Source: Candidatus Atribacteria bacterium (lineage in GTDB: Bacteria > Atribacterota > Phoenicimicrobiia > Phoenicimicrobiales > Stramentimicrobiaceae). Taken from it: a DNA stretch of 35,766 nucleotides. The stretch is taken from assembly GCA_029556475.1 (NCBI GenBank), contig JAKQEP010000137.1, positions 1 to 35,766 of the forward strand. The letters are read 5' to 3'. A model generated the notes under the pieces. That model searched no databases. It was given only the letters and a program-made list of their open reading frames with translations, and was not told where the DNA came from. Below, in pieces: positions 9,062 to 16,575 of this stretch. The position numbers were made by a program, and so were the translations under genes. The number at the start of each line of letters is the position of its first letter. The first letter of the stretch is position 1.

Positions 9062-10129
9062 TTAGTATAGCAATCCTTGAACTAATTTGGCTCTGGTCGA
9101 ATCCCGTTCATTTTCATCCATTATTTTACAATTCAGCAATTGAATATATGCTGATTGTATGATTAACATCAATCGGTTAATCGTATCATAGCCAATTTTA
9201 GTAAAAATGCCTAATCCAATCCCAAATCTAATTTTTGACAATAAGTCGATTGCTTCTATTGTAGAAATGATTCTGGCATTTATTAAAACTCCGTATGCCC
9301 GCATAACTTGATCTTCTACTCTCTGTCTGGAATACAATATTAACTCTTCTCGTGCTTTTTCTTCTTCCACAATCAATTGATTTATTACTACTTTTAATTT
9401 ATTAATTATTTCTTCCTCGCTTAAACCCAGTGTTACCTGATTGGAAATTTGAAACAAATTGCCTTGAAAACCTGTTCCTTCTCCGTAGAATCCTCTCACT
9501 GCATAACCCATCTTGGAAATTGATGACATTAAATCATTCAATTTATTAATAATAGATAATCCGGGCAGATGCAACATTACGGAAGCTCTCAAGCCAGTAC
9601 CAACATTGGTTGGACAACAGGTTAAAAAACCTTCCTTCTCATTAAAAGAGTATTCTATTTCATTCATAATTTGATTATCAAAGCAGTTAATAATTTCCCA
9701 AACTTTTTCTAATTGGAAACCAGCCATTAAACATTGTATTCTAAAATGATCCTCCTCATTGATCATAATGCTAATTGTTTCATCGGGTTTATAAATAAAG
9801 GCTCGATGGGGATATTTTGATTGGGCTAAAGAAAAACTGATTAATCGTTTTTCAGCTAAAAATTGCACCTCTATATCGGTCAAGTCATCAATTTTAATTA
9901 TTTTAAAATCGTTAAACAGCTTTTTCTTTTTTATCAGAATCTCACCTTTATTCAGTACCTGCTCTAACTGTCTCTCATTGGCCTTAGATGGAAAGGGAAT
10001 ACCCTCGATGTTTCGAGCTAAACGTATTCTGGTACTAACAACTATGTGATTTAAAGGACCATCCCCTTTAATCCATTGAGCACTAGAATCCCTTAATTCA
10101 CGTATTAGCAAGGCTTCTTTATTACTCAT
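9062..10129 (-). CDS. mcsB: Protein arginine kinase McsB
   Basis: McsB is a guanido-phosphotransferase-fold kinase that phosphorylates arginines on proteins, marking them for ClpC-ClpP. The 355 residues include STRIRLARN (32-40), NEEDHFRIQ (about 124-132), and CCPTNVGTGLRAS (171-183), which holds the family's conserved active-site cysteine. The C-terminal RDSTRA (342-347) matches the RDxxRA phosphoarginine-sensing motif that separates McsB from creatine and arginine kinases. The start ATG (10129-10127) overlaps the end of mcsA by 8 bp, indicating translational coupling. No loss of a key residue is seen, so an active kinase is expected. Confidence 0.97.
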   Translation of the reverse strand: MSNKEALLIRELRDSSAQWIKGDGPLNHIVVSTRIRLARNIEGIPFPSKANERQLEQVLNKGEILIKKKKLFNDFKIIKIDDLTDIEVQFLAEKRLISFSLAQSKYPHRAFIYKPDETISIMINEEDHFRIQCLMAGFQLEKVWEIINCFDNQIMNEIEYSFNEKEGFLTCCPTNVGTGLRASVMLHLPGLSIINKLNDLMSSISKMGYAVRGFYGEGTGFQGNLFQISNQVTLGLSEEEIINKLKVVINQLIVEEEKAREELILYSRQRVEDQVMRAYGVLINARIISTIEAIDLLSKIRFGIGLGIFTKIGYDTINRLMLIIQSAYIQLLNCKIMDENERDSTRAKLVQGLLY

Positions 10130-10664
10130 TATTCACCTTTTTTAATCTTTTTTCTTCTTTAATAATCATATCTCTCAATTCGGCAGCTTTTTCATATTCT
10201 TCTTTTCTAATTGACTCTTCCATCTCATCCTTAATCTCTTTTATCCTTTTCATCCTATTGCACTTTTCTTTGATATTGAGCGGAACTTTGCCGGTATGCT
10301 TTGAATGACCATGCAGATTATCCAAAAGAGGTTTTAACCGTTCTCTAAAATACTCATAACAATGCCTACAGCCCAGTTTCCCTGATTGTGTAAATTCCTG
10401 GTAATCCATTCCACAATCTGAACATTTCAATCTCTCGTTTAAACCAGTTATATTTTTACCTTGACCATACTTTCCAACTGGGTTTAACAAATTTTCTAAT
10501 ATCTCATTTATATTGTATTGAGAAAATGAAAAAGAAGAAACTGCACTTCCCAAAAGGTGGTGAGCACAATGGCTACAAACATACAATTCCTTTCTATTTG
10601 ACTCCATATCCTTTATTATTATTACAGTTGCCTCATTTTTTTTACATATTTGGCAAATCATCAT
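10122..10664 (-). CDS. mcsA: McsA, zinc-finger activator of McsB
   Basis: The protein has 180 residues with four CxxC pairs at 4-7, 30-33, 81-84 and 99-102, the arrangement of McsA. A C-terminal UVR motif lies at about 146-173 (EEYEKAAELRDMI). In Bacillus, McsA binds and activates McsB and is sensitive to metals and thiol stress. Two consecutive ATGs (10664 and 10661) can serve as the start, with AAGG just upstream. The gene overlaps mcsB by 8 bp and lies 62 bp after the CsoR-family gene. In Bacillus the preceding gene is ctsR, the arginine-phosphorylation-sensitive repressor; no ctsR is present here. Confidence 0.95.
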   Translation of the reverse strand: MMICQICKKNEATVIIIKDMESNRKELYVCSHCAHHLLGSAVSSFSFSQYNINEILENLLNPVGKYGQGKNITGLNERLKCSDCGMDYQEFTQSGKLGCRHCYEYFRERLKPLLDNLHGHSKHTGKVPLNIKEKCNRMKRIKEIKDEMEESIRKEEYEKAAELRDMIIKEEKRLKKVNNE

Positions 10665-10726
10665 TTTAACCTTATTATAAAGAATTTAATTTTTTTAGTT
10701 ACAATCTGCAGATAAATCTAGATAAC

Positions 10727-10999
10727 TTATCTAAGAAATTTAATAATAAGTTCAATTATTTCATCTAATGAATTCTGATATAAATAAATATTTTCAGAAG
10801 AGTTAAAACAGGAATACACTTTCTCCTCCAGTAATAATTTATTTATTCTATTTAAGGCAGATTTTACAGCAGAAACTTGGGTCAGAATATCTGCATAAGA
10901 TCGATTATCTGCAATCATAGTCTGAATTCCCCTAATCTGCCCTTCTATCTTCTTTAGACGGTGCAAAATCTTTATTTTATTTATTTCCTCAATTTCCAT
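10727..10999 (-). CDS. CsoR/RcnR-family transcriptional repressor lacking canonical copper ligands
   Basis: This 90-residue all-helical repressor of the CsoR/RcnR/FrmR (DUF156) family is recognised by HRLKKIEGQIRGIQTMI (about 13-29), SYADILTQVSAVKSALNRIN and the helical tail. Aligned by eye to Mycobacterium CsoR (ligands C36, H61, C65) with an offset of one, the positions are Y35, K60 and C64. Two of three copper ligands are therefore replaced and a single cysteine remains. This also does not match the two-cysteine CstR pattern. The gene heads the mcsA-mcsB-clpC run, where Bacillus has ctsR. A CsoR-like palindrome overlaps its promoter, indicating autoregulation. The inducer is unknown, and no copper ATPase or chaperone is nearby. 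Confidence 0.88.
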   Translation of the reverse strand: MEIEEINKIKILHRLKKIEGQIRGIQTMIADNRSYADILTQVSAVKSALNRINKLLLEEKVYSCFNSSENIYLYQNSLDEIIELIIKFLR

Positions 11000-11020
11000 T
11001 CATATTTCCTTGTATTTTGT

Positions 11021-11037
11021 ATACCCCCCTAGGGTAT
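11021..11037. promoter_or_regulatory. CsoR-type operator palindrome
   Basis: ATACCC-CCCTA-GGGTAT is an inverted repeat of 6-bp arms around a GC-rich centre, resembling known CsoR operators. It lies 22 bp before the CsoR-family start codon and covers the predicted transcription start of the promoter at 11042-11069. A bound repressor would block that start. The pattern is seen directly; binding is inferred. Confidence 0.8.
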
Positions 11038-11041
11038 TAAT

Positions 11042-11069
11042 ATTATAACTCTAAATAACATTTTGTCAA
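11042..11069 (-). promoter_or_regulatory. Promoter of the csoR-like/mcsA/mcsB/clpC transcript
   Basis: Minus strand TTGACA (11069-11064) and TATAAT (11047-11042) are both perfect consensus boxes, with a 16-bp spacer. It is the only strong promoter I see before mcsA, and it lies downstream of the pgk terminator, so it probably drives the repressor and the Clp genes together. Confidence 0.8.
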
Positions 11070-11103
11070 CAGTCTGATATGATTTACAAGACAAAATTGT
11101 GAC

Positions 11104-11131
11104 AAAAAAAGACAGACTGAAAGCCTGTCTT
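11104..11131 (-). terminator. Intrinsic terminator after pgk
   Basis: On the minus strand a 9-bp stem AAGACAGGC/GTCTGTCTT (one G-U pair) with a 5-nt loop runs straight into a tract of seven T residues. It lies about 60 bp past the pgk stop and ends the pgk transcript ahead of the CsoR promoter. Confidence 0.85.
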
Positions 11132-11193
11132 AAAAGAAGAAATAGATCTATGTTGTCAATTGTTATAATAGTTCCAAAAAAAACTGTTTCTTT

Positions 11194-12405
11194 TTATTTT
11201 CTTAGTATTTCAACTCCAGGGAGTTTCTTGCCTGCTACATATTCCATTGATGCTCCCCCACCTGTTGATAAATGTGAAAATTTATTATTAAGCCCAAGTT
11301 TATTAATGGCAGCAATGGAGTCTCCACCCCCAACAACAGAAAAAACCTTTCCATATAAACTGGCAATATGTCGGGCGATTTCATTGGTTCCTTTAGCAAA
11401 TTTATCCATCTCAAAAACACCTAAAGGACCATTCCAAAATATTTTTTTAGAACTGCTGATTATTTTTTTAAATAAACCTATAGTCTTAGAACCAATATCC
11501 ATACCAATCATATTATTATCAATTTCTTCTATGGATACATTAAAGCTGTCTGCATCTTCAGAAAATTCATAGGTTGCACGAACATCTTCTGGAATTACAA
11601 TTTCTTTGCCCATTATTTTTGCTTTCTTCAATAATTCTCTACAAAACTTGATTTGGCTTTCTTCGAAAATTGATTTGCCAATTTCCAATCCTTGTGCAGC
11701 AAAAAAGGTATAAGCCATACCACCACCTATTAATACTTTATCGCTAATTTCAGTTAATCTATCAAGTATTTCTATCTTGCTGCTTATTTTTGCTCCACCA
11801 ATAATAGATATAAAAGGTTTATCAGAATTGAATATTAATTTATCTAACGATCTAATTTCCTGTGCCATTAAAAACCCGGCATAGGAGGATAAATACGAGG
11901 TAATCCCAACTGTAGAGGCGTGTGCTCTGTGTGCTGCGCCGAAAGCATCATCGACATAGATATCTGCCAAAGAAGCCAATTGTTGGGAAAAAACAGGATC
12001 ATTATTTTCTTCTTCTTTATGGAAGCGTAAATTTTCCAATAAAACAATATCTCCTGGGACGAGCTTAGCAACCATTTTTGTAACATATTCCCCAATGCAA
12101 TCATCTAATTTAATTACTTTCCTGTGAATAATCTTTTCTAAACAAAGAGCCACTGGATCCATCCTCAATTTTTCTACAATCTTTCCTTTAGGCCTACCCA
12201 GGTGACTCATTAATATTACTATGCAATTATGTGATAATAAGTATTCTATCGTATCTAAAGCAGCTCTGACTCTGGTATCATCATTAACCTGTAAATCCTC
12301 ACTCAATGGTACATTAAAATCAACTCGTACCAACACTCTCTTTTCTTCTATTTCATCTTTCTTTAAATCTCCTAATAAGGATAAAGGTTTGCCTTTCTCT
12401 ATCAT
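11194..12405 (-). CDS. pgk: Phosphoglycerate kinase
   Basis: Phosphoglycerate kinase makes ATP from 1,3-bisphosphoglycerate in glycolysis. Visible motifs include RVDFNVPL near the N-terminus, SHLGRPKGK, GGAKISSKI, GGGMAYTF, the nucleotide-site loop WNGPLGVFE and the C-terminal VVGGGDSIAA...STGGGASMEY. The frame extends up to ATG 12420, but that codon has no ribosome binding site. GGAGAG (12416-12411) sits 5 nt before ATG 12405-12403, so I start there (403 residues). The gene is not with gap, tpiA or pgm as often seen. It is followed by an intrinsic terminator, so it ends its transcript. No convincing promoter is seen directly upstream. Confidence 0.97.
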   Translation of the reverse strand: MIEKGKPLSLLGDLKKDEIEEKRVLVRVDFNVPLSEDLQVNDDTRVRAALDTIEYLLSHNCIVILMSHLGRPKGKIVEKLRMDPVALCLEKIIHRKVIKLDDCIGEYVTKMVAKLVPGDIVLLENLRFHKEEENNDPVFSQQLASLADIYVDDAFGAAHRAHASTVGITSYLSSYAGFLMAQEIRSLDKLIFNSDKPFISIIGGAKISSKIEILDRLTEISDKVLIGGGMAYTFFAAQGLEIGKSIFEESQIKFCRELLKKAKIMGKEIVIPEDVRATYEFSEDADSFNVSIEEIDNNMIGMDIGSKTIGLFKKIISSSKKIFWNGPLGVFEMDKFAKGTNEIARHIASLYGKVFSVVGGGDSIAAINKLGLNNKFSHLSTGGGASMEYVAGKKLPGVEILRK

Positions 12406-12496
12406 ATTTACTCTCCACATTTCATTTACAAAATGATTAGTTGGTTAAATTATAGATAATCTGGAATGAATCTTTTTATGTTATTATTATCAATGT

Positions 12497-13180
12497 TTAT
12501 TTTTTTAGAGCAATTAGTATTATAATAATTATAAGAGAAGGTAATAAATTTGCTATTTTTATTTTTTTAATCTCTAATATATTCAGGGATAATCCAATAA
12601 TAAGTATACCACCCACTGCAGTCATTTCATTAATAATATCGGTTGTTATCCAGTTCTTTATTAAATATGCAATTTTAGTGATAGCTCCCTGGTATAAAAA
12701 AACAGGAATTGTAGAAAAAAGGACACCTATGCCTAAAGAGGCAGTAAATATTATTGAAGATATACCATCTAAAGCAGATTTAGCTATCAGTATATGGGGG
12801 TTTCCGCTGATACCTTCTTCAATCGCTCCCATCACAGCCATTGAACCTACACAATAAAGCAGACTAGCGGTGATAAAACCTTCAGTAAATTTTTCTTTTC
12901 CCTTAACATGTTTGAAAAGGGATTTGATTTTCTCTCCTATATTATCCAATCTCCTTTCTATATCTATAGTTGCTCCAATAATACCCCCTATTACCAGTGA
13001 CAGAATAATCATTAAAATATCATTGGCCTTAATGGCCATCTGAATACCTAAGATTAGAGAAATTAGCCCTATCCCTTGAGTAAGAATGTTACTAATACTA
13101 TTTGGGAAACGGCCTTTTAAAATTAACCCAAGGACACATCCAAAAATAATAGCTACACAATTCATAATGGTACCAATCAT
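12497..13180 (-). CDS. DUF554 family membrane protein
   Basis: This 227-residue hydrophobic protein has about six membrane segments. The N-terminal MIGTIMNCVAIIFGCVLG and the LVIGGIIGATIDIE segment are typical of the DUF554 (YdfK-like) family. The family is widespread and of unknown function; some annotate it as a possible transporter. A charged loop (about 74-98) follows the first membrane block. The start is ATG 13180 with GAGG close upstream. It follows the LiaI/LiaF-like gene by 23 bp and is probably cotranscribed with it. pgk begins 91 bp further on, so joint transcription with pgk is possible. Confidence 0.85.
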   Translation of the reverse strand: MIGTIMNCVAIIFGCVLGLILKGRFPNSISNILTQGIGLISLILGIQMAIKANDILMIILSLVIGGIIGATIDIERRLDNIGEKIKSLFKHVKGKEKFTEGFITASLLYCVGSMAVMGAIEEGISGNPHILIAKSALDGISSIIFTASLGIGVLFSTIPVFLYQGAITKIAYLIKNWITTDIINEMTAVGGILIIGLSLNILEIKKIKIANLLPSLIIIIILIALKK

Positions 13181-13203
13181 AAAGCCTCACAAGTTTCAGA
13201 AAA

Positions 13204-13602
13204 TTAAATAATTTCATCGTCCTGGGTTATTATTTTTTTCCCGCTCTTCAAAGCCGGACCCTTACTGGCAGCATAGGGTTCAGACTTATTTATCAAATGA
13301 TCAAAACCCAATGCTATAATGATTACAGGCCAAAATTTCCAAATTGAATCAGACCATTGGTATAACTCTAAATTTTTTAATAAAAAAACAATTCCAATTG
13401 CCAGTAGTATAATCGCAAAAAAAATTGATCTTTTCTGAAACAATTCTGTCAAACCCCAGAGAATAAATATGATAGGCCAAAAATGCCATACTTTTTCCCA
13501 TACTTCATTTCCGGTAATATTTTCTATCAAAAAAATGACTCCAACTGCCAGAATGACCAATCCAATTAACCATTGTCCTGAATTTTTCTTCATAATATTC
13601 AT
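13204..13602 (-). CDS. LiaI/LiaF-like small membrane protein with internal duplication
   Basis: The protein has 132 residues in two homologous halves. WLIGLVILAVGVIFLIEN...VWHFWPIIFILWGL is repeated as FFAIILLAIGIVFLLKN...IWKFWPVIIIALGF, giving four membrane segments. A short polar C-terminal tail ends in acidic residues. The pattern matches the LiaI-LiaF-like/DUF5668 membrane domain found in cell-envelope stress loci; no two-component system is near. The start is ATG 13602, with a strong AAGGAGG 10 nt upstream. A second ATG three codons later is too far from the site. The function is unknown. Confidence 0.8.
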   Translation of the reverse strand: MNIMKKNSGQWLIGLVILAVGVIFLIENITGNEVWEKVWHFWPIIFILWGLTELFQKRSIFFAIILLAIGIVFLLKNLELYQWSDSIWKFWPVIIIALGFDHLINKSEPYAASKGPALKSGKKIITQDDEII

Positions 13603-13675
13603 AAACAGTGAACCTCCTTATTCCATAATTTTTATTATAGAAATCCAAAAAACTTATTTAAAAATGATTATAGTA

Positions 13676-14029
13676 CTATTTCCAAGATGTTATTTTTTTT
13701 GCTTCTTGCCAGAGTTGCTCTAAGTGATAATAATTGCGTTTTTCTTCGGAAAATAAGTGAATTATAATATCTCCACAATCAATTAAAACCCATCCGGTAT
13801 ACTCATTCCCTTCATAATTCAAGTTTTTTTTAATGTTGTACTCCTTTGCTATCTTGATAATAGTATTGATAAGTGCTTTACAGTGCGTAGTAGATTGAGC
13901 AGTAGAAATAATAAAATAATCTGAGATAATTGATATTTTTTTTATATCCAGAATAATGGTATCCTTGGCCTTTTTTTCTTCTAATATCTTAGCAAACAAT
14001 ATCGCATTATTTCTGCTACTTTTTATCAA
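13676..14029 (-). CDS. rsfS: Ribosomal silencing factor RsfS (Iojap family)
   Basis: RsfS binds ribosomal protein L14 and blocks subunit joining during starvation. Family features are AKILEEKKAKDTIILD, ISDYFIISTAQSTTHCKAL, and the C-terminal GWVLIDCGDIIIHLFSEEKRNYYHLEQLW. The open frame begins at ATG 14050 without a ribosome binding site. GGGG lies 5 nt before TTG 14029-14027, and starting there gives 117 residues, close to the usual family length. I therefore prefer TTG; 14050 stays possible. It ends the nadD-yqeK-LCP-rsfS run, a gene order also common in Bacillota. Confidence 0.93.
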   Translation of the reverse strand: MIKSSRNNAILFAKILEEKKAKDTIILDIKKISIISDYFIISTAQSTTHCKALINTIIKIAKEYNIKKNLNYEGNEYTGWVLIDCGDIIIHLFSEEKRNYYHLEQLWQEAKKITSWK

Positions 14030-14101
14030 ACATACCCCTTTTCTCAACATACTTTTTAAATAAACAATTAAGAAGACTTTAAATAACAGATATAAACTAA
14101 C

Positions 14102-15262
14102 TTAGTATACCATATTTTTACCGACTATAACAGTCATATCTATCCCGTTATTTAGTTGTGATTTATGTATTATATCTATATCATTTAAAATTTTTGTTAA
14201 ATATTCTTCCAGTCTTTCTTCTTTTGAATAAATAATAAGAACCGTTTTTTGATAATCGAAGTGGTCGGCATTATCAATATTAACAACATTAAAACCCAAA
14301 TCTTTCATTTTATGGGCAACCTTGTGGGCTATTCCGGGGGCGCGATTGCCATTTAACACTTCAATATTCAATCCTCTGTACTTATTTTCTATTAAATTTT
14401 GAACATGTTTTTTTATATCCTGTTCATCAACTACTAAATAGCTTATCCCATTAATATATTGAGGGTCTCCTTGAATTGTTTCCACCCATATTTTTGATCT
14501 ATCGACATCTTTCATTAATTTTACCAAAGCAATTATTTCATTTGGATTTATATTTGTTTTGATATATTCTGTTAAACTATTGATAATAGATGGAATTTTA
14601 GCCATATTTTCAAAATTTAATACCTTATCTATTACTGCACTGATTAACTTCTGCTGTCTTTGAATTCTACCCAAATCTCCCATTGCATCAGATCGAAATC
14701 TTACATATTCCAGGGCTTTTTCTCCATTTAAAATTTGTTGTCCTTTTTCTAGATTAATCTTTAAAGAACCCGCCCGGTCAATATAATGCATGTCTTTTTC
14801 TACATAAATATTTACTCCATCCAAGCCATCAATAATATATCTAAAACTTTCAAAATCAACCACTCCATAATAATGTATGGTAATACCTATAAAATCTTGA
14901 ACAGTCTTCTCCAGCAAATCTATTCCACCATAAGCAAAAGCGTGGTTTATTTTGTCCATTCCTCTGCCTGGTATCTTTACCCTGATATCTCTTGGAATAG
15001 AAAACAATATAGAATCTTTAGTTTTAGGGTCTACACTAAGGATTAAAATAGTATCAGCTCTCCCTATAGCTTCAACACTATCAGTTCCCACTGCAAGTAT
15101 ATTTAATCTATCGTGAGCTAAAATATCAGAATGAAAAGGAAATATATTAAAAAAGTACAAGAAAACAAAACATATAATTAACAAAAAAAGGAAAGATAAA
15201 ACTTGAATTGTTCTTTTTCTACTTTTTTTCTTTACCTCAATATGTCTGGCTGCTCTGGCCAC
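14102..15262 (-). CDS. LytR-CpsA-Psr (LCP) family protein
   Basis: LCP enzymes transfer polyprenyl-linked glycopolymers onto peptidoglycan or other acceptors outside the membrane. The 386 residues comprise a basic cytoplasmic tail, one membrane anchor (about 19-39) and an LCP domain at about 50-240. The domain carries NILAVGTDS, GRADTILILSVDP, SIPRDIRVKIPG and EYVRFRSDAMGDLGRIQRQQ, including the conserved Asp and Arg residues. A C-terminal LytR_C domain (about 298-380, IEVLNGNRAPGIA) follows. The start is GTG 15262-15260 with AAAGGTG upstream, overlapping yqeK by 31 bp. The acceptor polymer here is unknown. Confidence 0.93.
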   Translation of the reverse strand: MARAARHIEVKKKSRKRTIQVLSFLFLLIICFVFLYFFNIFPFHSDILAHDRLNILAVGTDSVEAIGRADTILILSVDPKTKDSILFSIPRDIRVKIPGRGMDKINHAFAYGGIDLLEKTVQDFIGITIHYYGVVDFESFRYIIDGLDGVNIYVEKDMHYIDRAGSLKINLEKGQQILNGEKALEYVRFRSDAMGDLGRIQRQQKLISAVIDKVLNFENMAKIPSIINSLTEYIKTNINPNEIIALVKLMKDVDRSKIWVETIQGDPQYINGISYLVVDEQDIKKHVQNLIENKYRGLNIEVLNGNRAPGIAHKVAHKMKDLGFNVVNIDNADHFDYQKTVLIIYSKEERLEEYLTKILNDIDIIHKSQLNNGIDMTVIVGKNMVY

Positions 15263-15840
15263 TCTAAGAACACCTTTCTATTCATTATAATTTTATTTCT
15301 AGCTTTTAGGGTATGGGGATGGATAATTAAATCTTTTGAAATTAAATATTTCAGTTCCTGATTAAGTAGTCCCAACATAGTCAGATCAATGTCTTCCCAG
15401 ATCATTTTCTGTAATTTTTTTATTTTAGTTAAATTTCGATTAGGCTCAATTTTGTCAGCTATGTATACCACTTTCCCAATTAAGCTCAACTTACAAGAAG
15501 CAGTGCTATGATATCTGATTGCATCTAAAATCTCTAAATCATCAATTTGAAAAATATCTTTTGCCATTTCAGCGCCAACATACGAATGCCATATTTTTGG
15601 TATTTTTTGTTCTATTACACTGAGTTTAATATTATATTTTTTAATAAAATGGTATAAATCATCAATGGTATAGTCTTTGGCACAATCATGGATTAGTGCT
15701 GCAATTATGATTCTTTGAACTGGTAGATGATAAAATTCAGCAATTTCTTTAGCTAACTGACTAACCCTATAAGCATGTCGGTATCTTGTTTTCTTCATTA
15801 TTTTTTTTAACTTATTATCAATCTGCTCTAAATTCATCAT
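15232..15840 (-). CDS. yqeK: YqeK HD-domain hydrolase (probable Ap4A hydrolase)
   Basis: This 202-residue HD-superfamily protein has metal ligands at H22 (RHAYRV), H51-D52 (LIHDCAKD), H85 (IWHSYVGA) and in AIRYHSTAS (H111), the YqeK pattern. Family members hydrolyse diadenosine tetraphosphate symmetrically; this activity is inferred from homology. Its placement directly after nadD and before rsfS is the standard neighbourhood. Two consecutive ATGs (15840, 15837) are available and the ribosome binding site is weak. Its 3' end overlaps the LCP gene by 31 bp. Confidence 0.93.
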   Translation of the reverse strand: MMNLEQIDNKLKKIMKKTRYRHAYRVSQLAKEIAEFYHLPVQRIIIAALIHDCAKDYTIDDLYHFIKKYNIKLSVIEQKIPKIWHSYVGAEMAKDIFQIDDLEILDAIRYHSTASCKLSLIGKVVYIADKIEPNRNLTKIKKLQKMIWEDIDLTMLGLLNQELKYLISKDLIIHPHTLKARNKIIMNRKVFLEWPEQPDILR

Positions 15841-15890
15841 TATAAATTTAAATTAAACTCTTTACTCTCTGGAACGCCTATTTAATTATT

Positions 15891-16523
15891 TTATAAATAT
15901 AACCTATTTTCATAGATATAGTCTTTAACAACATCTAAAACAATATACTTTATACTTAAATTGTTTTTAACCCGAAATCTTATATCGGTTGAAGAAATAG
16001 CCAATGCCGGTATTTCCATTATATTTAAAACATTTTTAAAATTGTCATGCAGTTTATCCAAATCATATCCAGGCCTGGTAGCAGCTACAAACTGACATAG
16101 TTTTAACAATTCATCTTTTTTGTACCATGAATCAATTTCTAAAAAAGCATCTGCTCCCGTTATAAAAAAAATATCTGTTCGCCACCCATAAATTTTACGA
16201 AACTCTTTAATAGTATCTATGGTATAAGAAGGGCCAGGTCGATTTACTTCAATCTCAGATACCTCAAAAAATGGATTATCCTCGATAGCCCGATAGGTCA
16301 TTTCAAGGCGATGTTTAATATCAGTGACAAAATCATTTCTTTTATGTGAAGGTTGAAGACATGGGACAAAAATCACTTTGCTTAACTTTAATCTAATTCT
16401 TGCTTCTTCAGCAGTAAATAAATGTCCTATATGAATAGGGTCAAAAACACCGCCCATAATTCCAAATCTATCACTATTCTTATGGTTAGAATCTTTACTT
16501 AATTCTTTTGGAATTTTATTCAT
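15891..16523 (-). CDS. nadD: Nicotinate-nucleotide adenylyltransferase
   Basis: NadD converts nicotinate mononucleotide and ATP to deamido-NAD. This 210-residue protein has the nucleotidyltransferase motif GGVFDPIHIGH (24-34), FVPCLQPSHKR, and the ISSTDIR signature near the C-terminus. About 18 extra residues precede the usual start (IMGGVFDP), but the ATG at 16523 is the one with AAGGA upstream. It heads the nadD-yqeK-LCP-rsfS run, which in many Bacillota follows obg; here obg is 18 kb away. Confidence 0.96.
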   Translation of the reverse strand: MNKIPKELSKDSNHKNSDRFGIMGGVFDPIHIGHLFTAEEARIRLKLSKVIFVPCLQPSHKRNDFVTDIKHRLEMTYRAIEDNPFFEVSEIEVNRPGPSYTIDTIKEFRKIYGWRTDIFFITGADAFLEIDSWYKKDELLKLCQFVAATRPGYDLDKLHDNFKNVLNIMEIPALAISSTDIRFRVKNNLSIKYIVLDVVKDYIYENRLYL

Positions 16524-16575
16524 CTTAATGTTCCTTATTTATTTTAAAATAAGTTATATTCGATACTTTATATAA

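Noticed and set aside
12403-12420. ATG at 12420 as the start of pgk
   Set aside because: It lacks a ribosome site. GGAGAG inside the frame is well placed for ATG 12405, where family homology also begins shortly after.
12449-12454. TATAAT before pgk as a promoter
   Set aside because: No -35 box or TG extension at 16-18 bp spacing; a single box in AT-rich DNA is expected by chance.
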